The notes: generated by a model not told the origin, from the letters alone. DNA of 64,000 nucleotides from Haloferax litoreum (GCF_009674605.1 NZ_WKJO01000001.1:2666001-2730000), one strand, 5' to 3'; positions 34,994 to 43,902 are shown, numbered from the stretch's first letter. Numbers and translations are program-made.

Positions 34994-35938
34994 TCAATCG
35001 CCGCCGGAGAGTGGTCGATACTGGTCTGGCGGGGGACTCTCGTCCAGTGCGTCCGGGACGAACAGCGTCGAGTCACCGAAGTCGCGGATTATCCCTTGTC
35101 CTTCCCGGCCGGTGAGGAACCCGATGTACGCCATGGCGAGCGTGTAGTTCACGTCGTGTCTCGCGGGGTTGGTGGCGATGACGGCGTACTCGTTTCGAAG
35201 GATTTCGGGCCCGCCACCGAGTGGACCTTCGACGAACGGGACGAGCGACGACGAATCGGCCACCACGCTGTAGGTTCCTCTATCGACGAGCGTGTACGCA
35301 CCGCGCCGACTCGCCTGTCTGAGCGTGTCGCCCATCCCGTCACCGGTGGCCTGATACCACCGACCCGCCGGGGTGATTCCGGCTTCGGTCCACAACGCCT
35401 GTTCTTTGCGGTGCGTTCCGGAGTCGTCGCCGCGGGAGAGAAACAACGCCTCAGAGTCGGCAATTGCCCGAAACGCACCAATTGGGTCGTTTCCCACCGA
35501 GTCGATACCGGCCGGGTCGTCGCTGGGGCCGACGACGAGGAAGTCGTTGTGCATCAGGTCGCGCCGATTGACGCCGTGGCCCGCGCGGAGGAACGCGTCT
35601 TCGGCGCTCCGGGCGTGTGTGATGACCACGTCTGCGTCGCCGTCGGCGGCGGTTCGCAAGGCCGCGCCGGTTCCCTGAACCAGCGTCTTGACCCGCACGC
35701 CGAACCTGGCTGAAAATGCGTCGTGAAGCGCGTCGAGCAAGCCAGTGTCGTAGGCAGTCGTCGCCGTCGCGAGAACGAGGTCACCCGTCCCGGCGTCGGC
35801 TTCGGTCGTTGCGTCTGCCGTCGAGCGACTGCCGGTGTCCTTCATCTCGGTACGCTCGTCTCCGCCCCCACCGAGACACCCTGCGGTAGCGACAACACCG
35901 ACCGTCCCGACTGTCTGGAGGTACCGACGCCGCAGCAT
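34994..35938 (-). CDS. tungstate/molybdate-type substrate-binding lipoprotein
   Basis: 314 residues. Twin-arginine start MLRRRYLQTVGTVGVVATAGC with a lipobox (ATAGC), so it is exported by Tat and anchored by lipid. The mature part matches the TupA-like tungstate group (ATATTAYDTGLLDALHDAF, DVVITHARSAEDAF, GDDSGTHRKE). No ABC permease or ATPase is adjacent, so it is an orphan binding protein here. It lies 72 nt after the GMC dehydrogenase on the same strand. Confidence 0.87.
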   Translation of the reverse strand: MLRRRYLQTVGTVGVVATAGCLGGGGDERTEMKDTGSRSTADATTEADAGTGDLVLATATTAYDTGLLDALHDAFSARFGVRVKTLVQGTGAALRTAADGDADVVITHARSAEDAFLRAGHGVNRRDLMHNDFLVVGPSDDPAGIDSVGNDPIGAFRAIADSEALFLSRGDDSGTHRKEQALWTEAGITPAGRWYQATGDGMGDTLRQASRRGAYTLVDRGTYSVVADSSSLVPFVEGPLGGGPEILRNEYAVIATNPARHDVNYTLAMAYIGFLTGREGQGIIRDFGDSTLFVPDALDESPPPDQYRPLSGGD

Positions 35939-36010
35939 TGCATCGTGGGTTCGTCCGCGAGGTGGTAAATTAGTCTGGTATCGTTCGAGCAACTGGGAAA
36001 CTACCGCTGG

Positions 36011-37609
36011 TTACTCGACGTCTCGCCGGAGCGATTCGGCGAGACGGACTGATAACGCGGCGATGGTGAGCGTCGGGTTCATCGCGCCCCCCGTCGGGAA
36101 GACACTGGACCCAGCAATCCAGAGGTTTTGCAGGTCGTGCGTCCGGCACTCGGCGTCGACGACGCTCGTCTCCGGGTCGTCGCCCATCCTCGTCGTTCCC
36201 ATGTGGTGAAACGCCGGGCCGGTGTTCTCCGGGCCGACAGTCCAGTCGACACCGACACCGAGTTCGTCCAGCACCGACGCCTGAATCTCGTTCGCGCGAG
36301 CGAGTGCCGCCTTCGTCTCGTCGTCGACCGACCAGTGGACCTCCGGGACCGGGTCGCCCAAATCGTCCGTCGTCTCCGAATCGAGCGTGACGTAGTTGTC
36401 TTCGCGTGGAAGTTGTTCGACCAACGCACCCATCGCGATGTGTGTCCCGTAGGACTCCGCCAACTGCGTCCGCAACTCGTCGCCCCACGTGTCGGCGTGG
36501 AGCGCATCGACGACCGGAGAGGGGCCGGCGTAGTTCAGAAACTCCAGTTTGAGACCGTTGACGGGGTCGGTGTCGTCGTAGAACTGGTGCGTCTCGCTGG
36601 TGTTGAAGCCGACGTGGTTCTGTCTGGTCGACCTGTCGAGGCGGCCACCCATCCCGGCGAAGAGGTGGTCCATAAAGTAGCGTCCGACTACGCCCGACGA
36701 GTTGGCGAGGCCGTCAGGATACGCGGCAGACGCCGAGAGCAGGAGCAATCGGACGTTCTCGACGCCGCCGCAGGCGAGGACGAACTGGTCTGCCTCCTGC
36801 CTGTGAGTCTCTCCGTCGGGTGTGGTGTACCTCGCGGCCACGACGCGTTCGCCGGACTCGTCGTGTTCGAGGCGTCGGACGCGAGCGTGGTCGATGACGC
36901 GCGCGCCAGCGGATTCGGCTTTCTCGACGTGCGACTCGGCGGTGTACTTCGCGCCCGACGGACAGACCGGTTTGCAGGTCCCGTATCCGACACACGACGA
37001 GCGCCCGTCGTACGGTTCCGAGTTGCGCGCGTTGGGAACCGAGTGCATGTCGATGCCGAGTCGCTCGCACGCCTCGGCGAAGATGGAGTCAGAGTGTGAC
37101 GGCGGAAACGCGGGCAGTGGATACGGTTCGTCACGCGGCGGCGCGTACGGATTATCGACCGCACCAGCGACCCCAAGTTCACGCTCAGCGGCGGCGTAGT
37201 ACGGTTTCAGGTCGTCGTACGAGATGGGCCAATCGACGCCGACACCGTGGCGCGAGGCGAGTTCGAAGTCACGTTCGTGGAGCCGCATGACCATCCCCTG
37301 CCAGTGGAGCGTGGTCCCACCGACTCCCTTCACGCGGGCGTCGTTCAGCGGATAGAACGACTCACCCGACGACGTGAACTCGTCACGGGGGCCACCCATC
37401 TCCCACGGGTTGCCGAGGCCGGGACGGAGGTGTCGGTCCAATTGGTTCCGCCTGTCACCGTCGAATCTGGGTCCCGCTTCGAGGACGACGACGCTCACGC
37501 CTGCTTCTGCCAGTCGGTGGGCGACGATGCCGCCCGCCGGTCCCGCTCCGACGATACAGAGGTCGGCATCCTCGACGGGTGTTCGGTCAGTCTCGGCGGC
37601 GTCACTCAT
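36011..37609 (-). CDS. GMC-family dehydrogenase with predicted [3Fe-4S] site
   Basis: 532 residues. FAD motif DLCIVGAGPAGGIVAHRLAE near residue 16, GMC motif GVGGTTLHW, and C-terminal NPTLTIAALSVRLAE with the active-site His in PAFHHMGTTRMGD. Cysteines 206, 212 and 216 form C-x5-C-x3-C, the spacing of the [3Fe-4S] ligands known in bacterial FAD-dependent glucose dehydrogenase. Together with its small subunit it would oxidise a sugar or polyol and pass electrons to the membrane. It overlaps the small-subunit gene by 8 bp. Substrate unknown. Confidence 0.9.
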   Translation of the reverse strand: MSDAAETDRTPVEDADLCIVGAGPAGGIVAHRLAEAGVSVVVLEAGPRFDGDRRNQLDRHLRPGLGNPWEMGGPRDEFTSSGESFYPLNDARVKGVGGTTLHWQGMVMRLHERDFELASRHGVGVDWPISYDDLKPYYAAAERELGVAGAVDNPYAPPRDEPYPLPAFPPSHSDSIFAEACERLGIDMHSVPNARNSEPYDGRSSCVGYGTCKPVCPSGAKYTAESHVEKAESAGARVIDHARVRRLEHDESGERVVAARYTTPDGETHRQEADQFVLACGGVENVRLLLLSASAAYPDGLANSSGVVGRYFMDHLFAGMGGRLDRSTRQNHVGFNTSETHQFYDDTDPVNGLKLEFLNYAGPSPVVDALHADTWGDELRTQLAESYGTHIAMGALVEQLPREDNYVTLDSETTDDLGDPVPEVHWSVDDETKAALARANEIQASVLDELGVGVDWTVGPENTGPAFHHMGTTRMGDDPETSVVDAECRTHDLQNLWIAGSSVFPTGGAMNPTLTIAALSVRLAESLRRDVE

Positions 37610-38189
37610 CGTCTCGCTCTCCTTCGGCCGCAAGCGTCTCCATCGTCGCTCGTCTGTAACTTTCCGTCCCGCCGGGGTGTCCGATGGGGTTCTCGATGCC
37701 GACGAGGCGGCCGCCAGTCGGTGAGGCGTAGAACGCGTAGAGGAGTTCGTTCACGACGTGGAAGCGGAGTCGCTCCGAGATGGTGCCGTCCGGGACGGGG
37801 TCTGCGGTGTCGACGCCGAGTTCACGCAGCAGCGAATCTCGTTCATCGGTCGGCAGGTCGAAAAACGGCGCGTCGTACCAATCGCGGGCCACGCCGTCGA
37901 GTTCAGCGGCGGCCGCGTGCATCTGCGAGTCGCGTTCGTCGTCTCGCACCCGTCCGAAGACGTACGTCTCGACGAATTCGGGAACGCCGGTCGCCTCGCT
38001 CGGATAGACGACTTCTGCCACGGCGACCATCGTCGGCAGCACGTCCGTCGCCGGGCCACCGTCGTCGCCCGTCTCGGCGGACTGGTCGTCCGCCGTCGGC
38101 GGGGTGAATCGGTCGGCGGCGACTGCTCCGCCGCCGACGATACCCATGCCAGCGAGAACTGTGAGTGCGTCCCGTCGAGTCAGTCGCAT
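37602..38189 (-). CDS. gluconate 2-dehydrogenase subunit 3-type Tat protein
   Basis: 195 residues from ATG at 38189. Twin-arginine signal MRLTRRDALTVLAGMGIVGGGAVAA, then a helical body typical of the small gamma subunit (ELLYAFYASPTGGRLVGIENPIGHPGG). In relatives this subunit carries the partner flavoprotein across the membrane, since the large subunit has no signal; the same is expected here. First gene of the operon, with a DtxR-type operator directly upstream. Confidence 0.87.
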   Translation of the reverse strand: MRLTRRDALTVLAGMGIVGGGAVAADRFTPPTADDQSAETGDDGGPATDVLPTMVAVAEVVYPSEATGVPEFVETYVFGRVRDDERDSQMHAAAAELDGVARDWYDAPFFDLPTDERDSLLRELGVDTADPVPDGTISERLRFHVVNELLYAFYASPTGGRLVGIENPIGHPGGTESYRRATMETLAAEGERDDE

Positions 38190-38199
38190 TCGGCGGGGA

Positions 38200-38218
38200 T
38201 TAGGCAAGCCTAAACTTA
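38200..38218 (-). promoter_or_regulatory. DtxR/IdeR-type operator and TATA box
   Basis: TTAGGCAAGCCTAA (38200-38213) has perfect 6-bp arms TTAGGC/GCCTAA and matches the half-site of DtxR-family iron regulators. A TATA-like TAAGTTTA (minus strand, 38211-38218) overlaps its edge and lies 25 nt before the small-subunit ATG. The operator sits between TATA box and start, the place for repression. Iron control is inference from the motif. Confidence 0.65.
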
Positions 38219-38267
38219 TGGCTTGTCCTCTGTCGGTGGTCCCGCGTCGGAACGCAGTGATTCCCGT

Positions 38268-38999
38268 TCAGTCCTGTCGCACGTCGTGTTCGAGGACGCC
38301 GACGCCTTCGATTTCGACTTCGACGTGGTCGCCGTCGACGAGTGGGCCGACGCCTTCGGGGGTCCCAGTCGAGATGACGTCGCCGGGTTCGAGCGTCACG
38401 TACGTCGTAATCTCGGCGATGAGTTCCGGGATGGAGAAGATGAGGTGCTCGATACTGGAGTCTTGTCGGGTTTCACCGTCGACCCAGAGGGTGATGCTCG
38501 CGTCCTCGGGGAGGTGTTCCGGGTCGGCGAGGACTGGGCCGAGGGGTGCCGCACCGTCGAAGGCTTTGCCGCGGACCCAATTCGACTCGATGTCCTGGTC
38601 GTCGCGGTTCGACACGTCGTTCATGATGGTATACCCCGCGATGACCGACTCGGCGTCTTCGACAGCGACGTTCCGGCACTGCTCGCCGATGACGACGGCC
38701 AGTTCGGCCTCGTGCTCGACGTTTTCCTTCCCTGCTGGGAGGGTGACGGTGTCTTGATGACTCGCCACGGCGTTTGGCGGCTTGAGAAAGAGCAGTGGTC
38801 GGTCTGGAACTTCCTCGTCGCGTTCTTCGGCGTGCTTGGCGTAGTTGCGACCGATGCAGACGATTTTGGTCGGGTCACACGGCGGAAGGACATCGACTTC
38901 GCCGAGGTCGTACCTCTCGCCACCGAACGAGACGGTGTCTCCGTGCCACTCGCCCGTTCGGACTGCGCCTGCCGGGTCGCGGAATCGAACGTGGTGCAT
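38268..38999 (-). CDS. fumarylacetoacetate hydrolase (FAH) family protein
   Basis: 243 residues. N-terminal small domain, then the FAH fold with IVCIGRNYAKHAEE, metal-binding acidic residues in EHEAELAVVIG and ESVIAGYTIMNDVSNRD, and a late GDVISTGTPEGVG motif. Family members hydrolyse or isomerise 2,4-diketo and hydroxy-muconate acids in catabolic pathways. Reaction here unknown. The region upstream holds a stem-loop. Confidence 0.9.
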   Translation of the reverse strand: MHHVRFRDPAGAVRTGEWHGDTVSFGGERYDLGEVDVLPPCDPTKIVCIGRNYAKHAEERDEEVPDRPLLFLKPPNAVASHQDTVTLPAGKENVEHEAELAVVIGEQCRNVAVEDAESVIAGYTIMNDVSNRDDQDIESNWVRGKAFDGAAPLGPVLADPEHLPEDASITLWVDGETRQDSSIEHLIFSIPELIAEITTYVTLEPGDVISTGTPEGVGPLVDGDHVEVEIEGVGVLEHDVRQD

Positions 39000-39078
39000 G
39001 GGCGACGAGTCTGTTTCGGGCGTGATAGGTCTTTACATCCCAGCGCTCACTTCGGTGGTGATTCAGTTCCCGAAGACA

Positions 39079-39117
39079 GGTACTGAACACCGAGTCTCCG
39101 TGTGGAGATTCAGTACC
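39079..39117. promoter_or_regulatory. stem-loop between divergent genes
   Basis: GGTACTGAA (39079-39087) and TTCAGTACC (39109-39117) are perfect 9-bp arms; between them TCTCC-GTGT-GGAGA forms an inner stem. A third TTCAGT copy is at 39062. Lies between the FAH gene (-) and the small zinc-finger gene (+), so an operator is plausible. Confidence 0.45.
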
Positions 39118-39190
39118 CACTGACTGTCTGACCACCGATGATGTGTGAGAATGTTGATATTATCTCCGGTACATCCTACTAGCACGAAAT

Positions 39191-39358
39191 ATGTCTTCGT
39201 CGTACATCATCGAGTGTCGAGACTGTGAATTCGAGAAACGAACGATTGGCGACGAGTTCGCGCAGTGGGCCGCCGACAGACACGAGCGTGGTGAACAGCA
39301 CTCCGTGACCATTCGCGACGTTTCGTCGGGGATGACAGTCTACTCGTCGCCACTGTGA
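39191..39358 (+). CDS. 55-residue CxxC small protein
   Basis: ATG at 39191 opens 55 codons beginning MSSSYIIECRDCEFEKRTIG and ending TVYSSPL. The C9-x2-C12 pair followed by a helix with H31 and H37 resembles haloarchaeal one-knuckle zinc-finger proteins; the body is acidic and in the expected codon bias. Function unknown. Divergent from the FAH gene across the stem-loop region. Confidence 0.7.
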   Translation: MSSSYIIECRDCEFEKRTIGDEFAQWAADRHERGEQHSVTIRDVSSGMTVYSSPL

Positions 39359-39460
39359 GTGGCGGACGAGACAGCAGACTCGTCAGTTCGTGCTTCTCGG
39401 TCTGTCCGGTCTTGGTGACGGAGCGACGAACGGACAGTTACACCCGCGTCGTCTCTCAGG

Positions 39461-39646
39461 CTACCGGGCTTGTATCGCGACTTCGGCACTCTCGCACTCG
39501 ATTGCGAACTCACTGACTTCGAGTGGGTCCACAGGGATGTCGTGTGCCTCTTCCATGTGTTCTTTCAGTCGCACACCGACTTCCTGAGCAGAGGTTCCTT
39601 CGACCGTCGTACCGCAGTGAGAGAGACAACTCGATTTGAAGGGCAT
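39461..39646 (-). CDS. 61-residue C2H2-like small protein
   Basis: 61 residues from ATG at 39646. CLSHC near residue 7 and HMEEAH near residue 30 give a C-x3-C ... H-x4-H arrangement, similar to the small DUF1059-like zinc-binding proteins. The tail is acidic. The start was chosen at MPFKSSCLS, because the longer reading frame upstream lacks coding character. Function unknown. Confidence 0.65.
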   Translation of the reverse strand: MPFKSSCLSHCGTTVEGTSAQEVGVRLKEHMEEAHDIPVDPLEVSEFAIECESAEVAIQAR

Positions 39647-39754
39647 AGGTATCGTCTCAGGGACTCTGTGCGGATATATGTTGCTACACACGCAGGTTCG
39701 TTTCCGCGGGCAACTCGTCTCTCACCGCTACCGAACCGAGAGAGTCCGCTCCGC

Positions 39755-40408
39755 TCACCGAAGGTCCATCCCGACATCGAAGATGGCGAAGGCGCAGACG
39801 ACTCCGAAAGCGAGTGCTGCGCTCGGCATCCCAATCGAGAGGTCCAAGACGCGCGTCGTCCCAGCGACGACAGCGAGACTGACGACGTAGTAGAGCGTCC
39901 GAATTACGACCGACTGAGTGCGAGGGAGTACCCGAATACTCGGCAACGCCAGTATGGCACCGAACGCGAACCCGCCAGCGACGAGGAACGCACCGACCAG
40001 TCCACCACCACCGGCGTCGGCGAGGGCCCCGGCGAACGTTCCGAGTCCTAACGTCGCGTTTAGATACGCCGCCCGTCGGACCAGAAAACCGTAGCCAGCG
40101 TCGGGGCCGAGGCCCAGTTCGTTGTCGTCGATTCGGTGCCACGGCGGGCCAACCGAGAGGGCACCCATTCGGAACGCACCGATAGTTATCGACGCGACGC
40201 CCAGCGAGATGATGGCGCTCGTCGTCACCGCGACGGGTGTGACGACGGCCGAGAACGTAATCCAGAGCATTGGGAGGGCGAGAAGCAGGTGTTGGCCGAG
40301 GCCGTAGTAGATGATGGCGTCTAGCCACGCGTCGATGCTGCCGCGACGGTCGTCGAGGGCGGCGGTCTGTCCCCCGTTTTGACGGTATCCCTCGTCACTT
40401 GGAGCCAT
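39755..40408 (-). CDS. multi-pass membrane protein, unknown
   Basis: 217 residues from ATG at 40408. After a polar N-terminus of about 30 residues there are five to six hydrophobic helices, with Gly/Ala-rich segments (GLGTFAGALADAGGGGLVGAFLVAGG). No transporter signature recognised. The frame stays open far upstream, but that extension is antisense to the MBL gene and is not part of it. Confidence 0.65.
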   Translation of the reverse strand: MAPSDEGYRQNGGQTAALDDRRGSIDAWLDAIIYYGLGQHLLLALPMLWITFSAVVTPVAVTTSAIISLGVASITIGAFRMGALSVGPPWHRIDDNELGLGPDAGYGFLVRRAAYLNATLGLGTFAGALADAGGGGLVGAFLVAGGFAFGAILALPSIRVLPRTQSVVIRTLYYVVSLAVVAGTTRVLDLSIGMPSAALAFGVVCAFAIFDVGMDLR

Positions 40409-40534
40409 CACACAGTCAATGTGACTGTAGAATGAAAAGTAGTCCCCCGTCTCGGTACCCGCGACACTGGAGCGCGGCCAGACCACCCCACGCGAATAGC
40501 TTTTTGTGTATTTCGTGTGTAACTCCGAGACGCT

Positions 40535-41251
40535 ATGGAACTCACCTGGCACGGTCACTCGACGTGGTACGTCACAGTCGGAGACACTTCGCTCCTCATC
40601 GACCCGTTCTTCGACAACCCCTTCACCGCTCTCGACCCGAGCGACGTGGAGACGCCGGACTACATCCTTCTCACTCACGGTCACGCCGACCACATCGCCG
40701 ACGCAGCCGAGTTCGACGGCGCGACTGTCGTCGGGACGCCCGAAGTTGTCGGCTACGTCGAAGCCGAGATGGGCGTCGACGAGACGCTCGGTATGAACAT
40801 CGGCGGGACCGTCGAACTCGGCGACGCGTTCGTCTCGATGGTCCGTGCGGACCACACGAACGGCCTCGGAACCAGCTACGAGTACGACGCCGGCGTCCCG
40901 GGCGGGTACGTCGTCAGCGACACGAAACCGACGCAGGTGTCCGACAGCGACTCGACGACATTCTACCACGCAGGCGACACGGGGCTGATGACGGACATGC
41001 GCGAGATATTCGCTCCGTACCTCGAACCGGACGCCGCTGCCCTCCCTGTCGGTGACCACTACACTATGGGGCCGTGGCAGGCCGCCATTGCCACCGATTG
41101 GCTCGACGTCGACCACGTGTTCCCGATGCACTACGACACCTTCCCCGCCATCGAAATCGACATCCGTGATTTCGAACGCGAAGTGAAAGCGGTCGGGAGC
41201 GACGCGGACGTACACGTCCTCGAAGCGGACGAGTCGTTCACTCTCGACTAG
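40535..41251 (+). CDS. metallo-beta-lactamase-fold hydrolase (UPF0173-like)
   Basis: 238 residues. Begins [13 protein letters not shown]; metal-binding motif [11 protein letters not shown] at about residue 47, further ligands in RADHTN and the [10 protein letters not shown] segment, and a final MHYDTFPAI. It fits the UlaG-like/UPF0173 group of cytoplasmic metal-dependent hydrolases. Substrate unknown. A TATA-like CTTTTTGTG lies about 33 nt upstream. Confidence 0.9.
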   Translation: MELTWHGHSTWYVTVGDTSLLIDPFFDNPFTALDPSDVETPDYILLTHGHADHIADAAEFDGATVVGTPEVVGYVEAEMGVDETLGMNIGGTVELGDAFVSMVRADHTNGLGTSYEYDAGVPGGYVVSDTKPTQVSDSDSTTFYHAGDTGLMTDMREIFAPYLEPDAAALPVGDHYTMGPWQAAIATDWLDVDHVFPMHYDTFPAIEIDIRDFEREVKAVGSDADVHVLEADESFTLD

Positions 41252-41350
41252 AACGCCGCGTCCATTTCTCACGGTCTTTCACGGTCGTTTGTGCACGAGA
41301 GCGCCCGAGTGAGCAACTTTTACGGTCGAATATTCCTTCTGGCACGATGG

Positions 41351-41749
41351 ATGTCCGACATTCAAACCTCGACCGTCAGTGACGAAGGGTTCGCAACTAC
41401 GAGCCAAGTCGGCGGCTTCGACCTCCAAATCGACGCGCTCGACGAAGAAGGGCCGAACCCGAACGCAACGCTCGTCGCGACGTACGCCTCCTGTTTCCTC
41501 CCCGCCTTCCGTGTCGGTGGTCAGAAGACGGGCTTCGACGACCTCGGCAAGATTCAAATCGATGCGGACGCCGACCTCGACGAGTCCGACGACCTCACCG
41601 AGATTCGCTTCGACGTGTACGTCGAGGCTGACCTCTCCGACGAGGAGTTCGCAGCGATTGCGGACCTCGCCGAAGACATCTGCCACGTCCACACGGCACT
41701 CCGCGACGACCTCCGGGCGGACGTGACCGTCGTCGGCGACGCGTTCTAA
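41351..41749 (+). CDS. OsmC-family protein (third paralogue)
   Basis: 132 residues from ATG at 41351. The two redox cysteines lie in TYASCFLPAFRVGG (C48) and EDICHVHTAL (C111). It is shorter and more divergent than the OsmC proteins at 9302 and 10483. Probably a thiol peroxidase. Start chosen at MSDIQTSTVSDEG, 6 nt after a weak purine tract. Downstream of the MBL gene on the same strand by 99 nt. Confidence 0.87.
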   Translation: MSDIQTSTVSDEGFATTSQVGGFDLQIDALDEEGPNPNATLVATYASCFLPAFRVGGQKTGFDDLGKIQIDADADLDESDDLTEIRFDVYVEADLSDEEFAAIADLAEDICHVHTALRDDLRADVTVVGDAF

Positions 41750-41826
41750 GTAACTACTGTCCGGTTTCTTTTCGCGACCGAAGAAGAGCGCGTGTGGTGT
41801 TCGACAGCCCAGTGCGTCTCGACTGA

Positions 41827-41961
41827 TTAGTCCTGACGCTGTCGGTATGTCCGAAGACTCATTGCTTTTCCTTCCGCGATGATGACCTCGCCATCTTGCG
41901 GGTCTGCTTCGACGACGTCGTCGACTTGCTCGGGAAAGTATGGGCTGTTCGGTTCTTCCAT
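41827..41961 (-). CDS. 44-residue acidic small protein
   Basis: ATG at 41961 opens 44 codons starting MEEPNSPYFPEQVDDVVEAD and ending SLRTYRQRQD before TAA at 41827. Acidic first half, basic tail, third-position G/C bias typical of real genes. It lies 78 nt downstream of the DJ-1-like gene on the same strand. No family recognised. Confidence 0.6.
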   Translation of the reverse strand: MEEPNSPYFPEQVDDVVEADPQDGEVIIAEGKAMSLRTYRQRQD

Positions 41962-42039
41962 GGCAGACACTACGCTTCGGGTGTTAAAAATCTTTGTCAG
42001 ACATTCTCACGCGCGATTTTGCTTCGCGTGAGGTGTCGT

Positions 42040-42636
42040 TCAGTCGTCTGCGGCCGCTGCGGCGGGTTCGTGGCTGATTTCGGTCCCGAGCACGTCGAGG
42101 AACGCCGCCAACCACTCGGGGTGGTCCGGCCACGCCTGTCCGGTGACGAGATTGCCATCGACGGTCACTTCGTCCACCCACGAACAGACTGCGCGTTCGA
42201 CTTCAGGTTGGACCGCCGGATAGGAGGTCATCTCGTACCCGTCGAGGACGCCCGCGGCAGCGAGAATCTGCGGCCCGTGACAGATTGCGGCGACGGGCTT
42301 GTTCTCGTCGAAGAAGTGCCGGACTGCATCGAGTACCTCGTCGTAGCCACGGAGATATTCGGGTGCGCGTCCACCGGGGACGACGAGTGCGTCGTAGTCC
42401 GCGGGGTCGACGTCGGCGAACGTCGCGTTCAGCGAGAAGTCGTGGCCGCGAGTCTCCAGATAGGTCTGGTCGCCGCGGAAGTCGTGGACGGCGGTTTTAC
42501 ACGTGTCTCCATCCGATTTCTCGGGGCACACTGCGTGTACCTCGTGACCCACCATCTGGAGCGCTTGGAACGGTACCATCACCTCGTAGTCCTCGACGAA
42601 GTCGCCGGCGAGGAGCAGAATTTTCTTTCCGGGCAT
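42040..42636 (-). CDS. DJ-1/PfpI-family protein
   Basis: 198 residues from ATG at 42636. DJ-1 fold: [23 protein letters not shown] at the N-terminus, [14 protein letters not shown], and the nucleophile elbow [10 protein letters not shown] with the reactive Cys. Relatives are deglycases, chaperones or peptidases; the Glu/Cys/His set is compatible with PfpI-like activity. The 44-residue ORF follows it. Confidence 0.92.
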   Translation of the reverse strand: MPGKKILLLAGDFVEDYEVMVPFQALQMVGHEVHAVCPEKSDGDTCKTAVHDFRGDQTYLETRGHDFSLNATFADVDPADYDALVVPGGRAPEYLRGYDEVLDAVRHFFDENKPVAAICHGPQILAAAGVLDGYEMTSYPAVQPEVERAVCSWVDEVTVDGNLVTGQAWPDHPEWLAAFLDVLGTEISHEPAAAAADD

Positions 42637-42787
42637 GGGCTTCACCCAGGCCGTACTTGTTGGCTCAGAACGATAATGATTGTGCAGGGGACAGCGGGGG
42701 AGCGAGAGCGTGGTCGGCCGAGTTAGCGTGGGGAGCGATAGCCTACCGGCCGAATTCGGCCGTGTGTCCGAGGCGACCCCGCACCGA

Positions 42788-43570
42788 TTAGGCGAAGAGC
42801 ACTTGGCCGATGTCCCCCAGACTGTCGAGTACGTGGTCAGGTTCGTACTCGCTGTTCGCCAGTGCCGCGTCGTCGGTGACGCCTGTTCTGACGACTGCGG
42901 TTCCCATCCCGGCGTCGAGGCCGAACGCGATGTCGGTGTCGAGTCTGTCGCCGACGATGAGAACGTCTTCTGGCGGGAGTCCGAGTCGGTCGAGGACGAT
43001 TCCCTGTGCGACTGGCGACGGTTTCCCGAGAATCGCATCTGGCTCTCTGCCAGCGACGCCGGCGACGGCGTGGATGACAGCGCCAGACCCGGGGATGTCG
43101 CCGTCTGCGGTGGGGATGACGATATCGGGGTCGGTCCCGTAGAACTGTGCACCGTTTCGGAGGGCGACGTAGGCGTCGCGCATGTCGTCGAAGTGGAAGT
43201 CTCGGTCGATGGCGACGACGACAACCTCCGGGTCGTCGGTGGGGCCGACGAGTTCGAGGCCCGCCTCACGGAGTTGGTCGTGGAGTCCAGACTCGCCGAT
43301 ACAGAACGTGCGCGCACCGGGATGTTCGTCGGCGAGGAAGACAGTGGTCGTCGTCCCAGACGTGACGATTTCGTCGGTGGATACCTCGATGCCCGCGCCG
43401 CGAAGTCGGGACTCGTACGCAGGCGGTGCTTTGGTCGGATTGTTCGAGACGAAGAGGCGGTCGAGTCCAGCGTCTTCGATGGCCGCGAGACCGTCGAGCG
43501 CGCCCGGTATGGCTTCGTCTCCGCGAACGACTGTCCCATCCACGTCGAGGACGACACCTCGGTATTCCAT
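42788..43570 (-). CDS. HAD-IIA (NagD-like) phosphatase
   Basis: 260 residues. Motif [13 protein letters not shown], motif [13 protein letters not shown], a C2 cap domain in the middle, motif III lysine in LGKPSPVAQ and motif [15 protein letters not shown] Mg-dependent phosphatase for small phosphorylated metabolites. Substrate unknown; p-nitrophenyl phosphatase-like annotations are common. Confidence 0.9.
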   Translation of the reverse strand: MEYRGVVLDVDGTVVRGDEAIPGALDGLAAIEDAGLDRLFVSNNPTKAPPAYESRLRGAGIEVSTDEIVTSGTTTTVFLADEHPGARTFCIGESGLHDQLREAGLELVGPTDDPEVVVVAIDRDFHFDDMRDAYVALRNGAQFYGTDPDIVIPTADGDIPGSGAVIHAVAGVAGREPDAILGKPSPVAQGIVLDRLGLPPEDVLIVGDRLDTDIAFGLDAGMGTAVVRTGVTDDAALANSEYEPDHVLDSLGDIGQVLFA

Positions 43571-43647
43571 CGTCCGAGGTAGGGTCCCACCGCTGTTGAA
43601 CGTTCGCCCGGAGAACTATTATGTGGAATGGTGACGTACCTCAGTGT

Positions 43648-43902
43648 ATGGGTGTCTCTTCGAAGCGGCTGGTCGGATGGTTGCGCGGGCCGGCGACTGG
43701 AAATAGTGCCATGGGCGTGTACGGGCTCGTGACAGCGATGGTCGCGGTCTTTTTGACCTACTCCATGATTGCGACGCTATCGGTCGTCGTGCCGTTGCTG
43801 TCGACGACGGCGATACTCCTCACGACCATAATCGTCTGGGTCGTGACGTGGGCGATTCTCGACGTACTCGCCAGTAAATTCGTCCACAAACCGCCCCAGT
43901 AA
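43648..43902 (+). CDS. small membrane protein, unknown
   Basis: 84 residues from ATG at 43648 (an ATG at 43621 would add nine residues). Two hydrophobic segments at about 24-44 and 49-72 follow a basic cytoplasmic N-terminus. Lies 84 nt upstream of the GTP cyclohydrolase III gene on the same strand. No family recognised. Confidence 0.6.
   Translation: MGVSSKRLVGWLRGPATGNSAMGVYGLVTAMVAVFLTYSMIATLSVVVPLLSTTAILLTTIIVWVVTWAILDVLASKFVHKPPQ

Noticed and set aside
40409-41272. Upstream extension of the multi-pass membrane protein frame.
   Set aside because: The extension is antisense to the MBL hydrolase gene, lacks hydrophobic helices and contains a clear ATG at 40408 with a better start context.
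42637-43590. Upstream extension of the DJ-1-like frame.
   Set aside because: It is Ser/Thr/Arg-rich shadow of the HAD phosphatase gene; the conserved DJ-1 fold begins at 42636.
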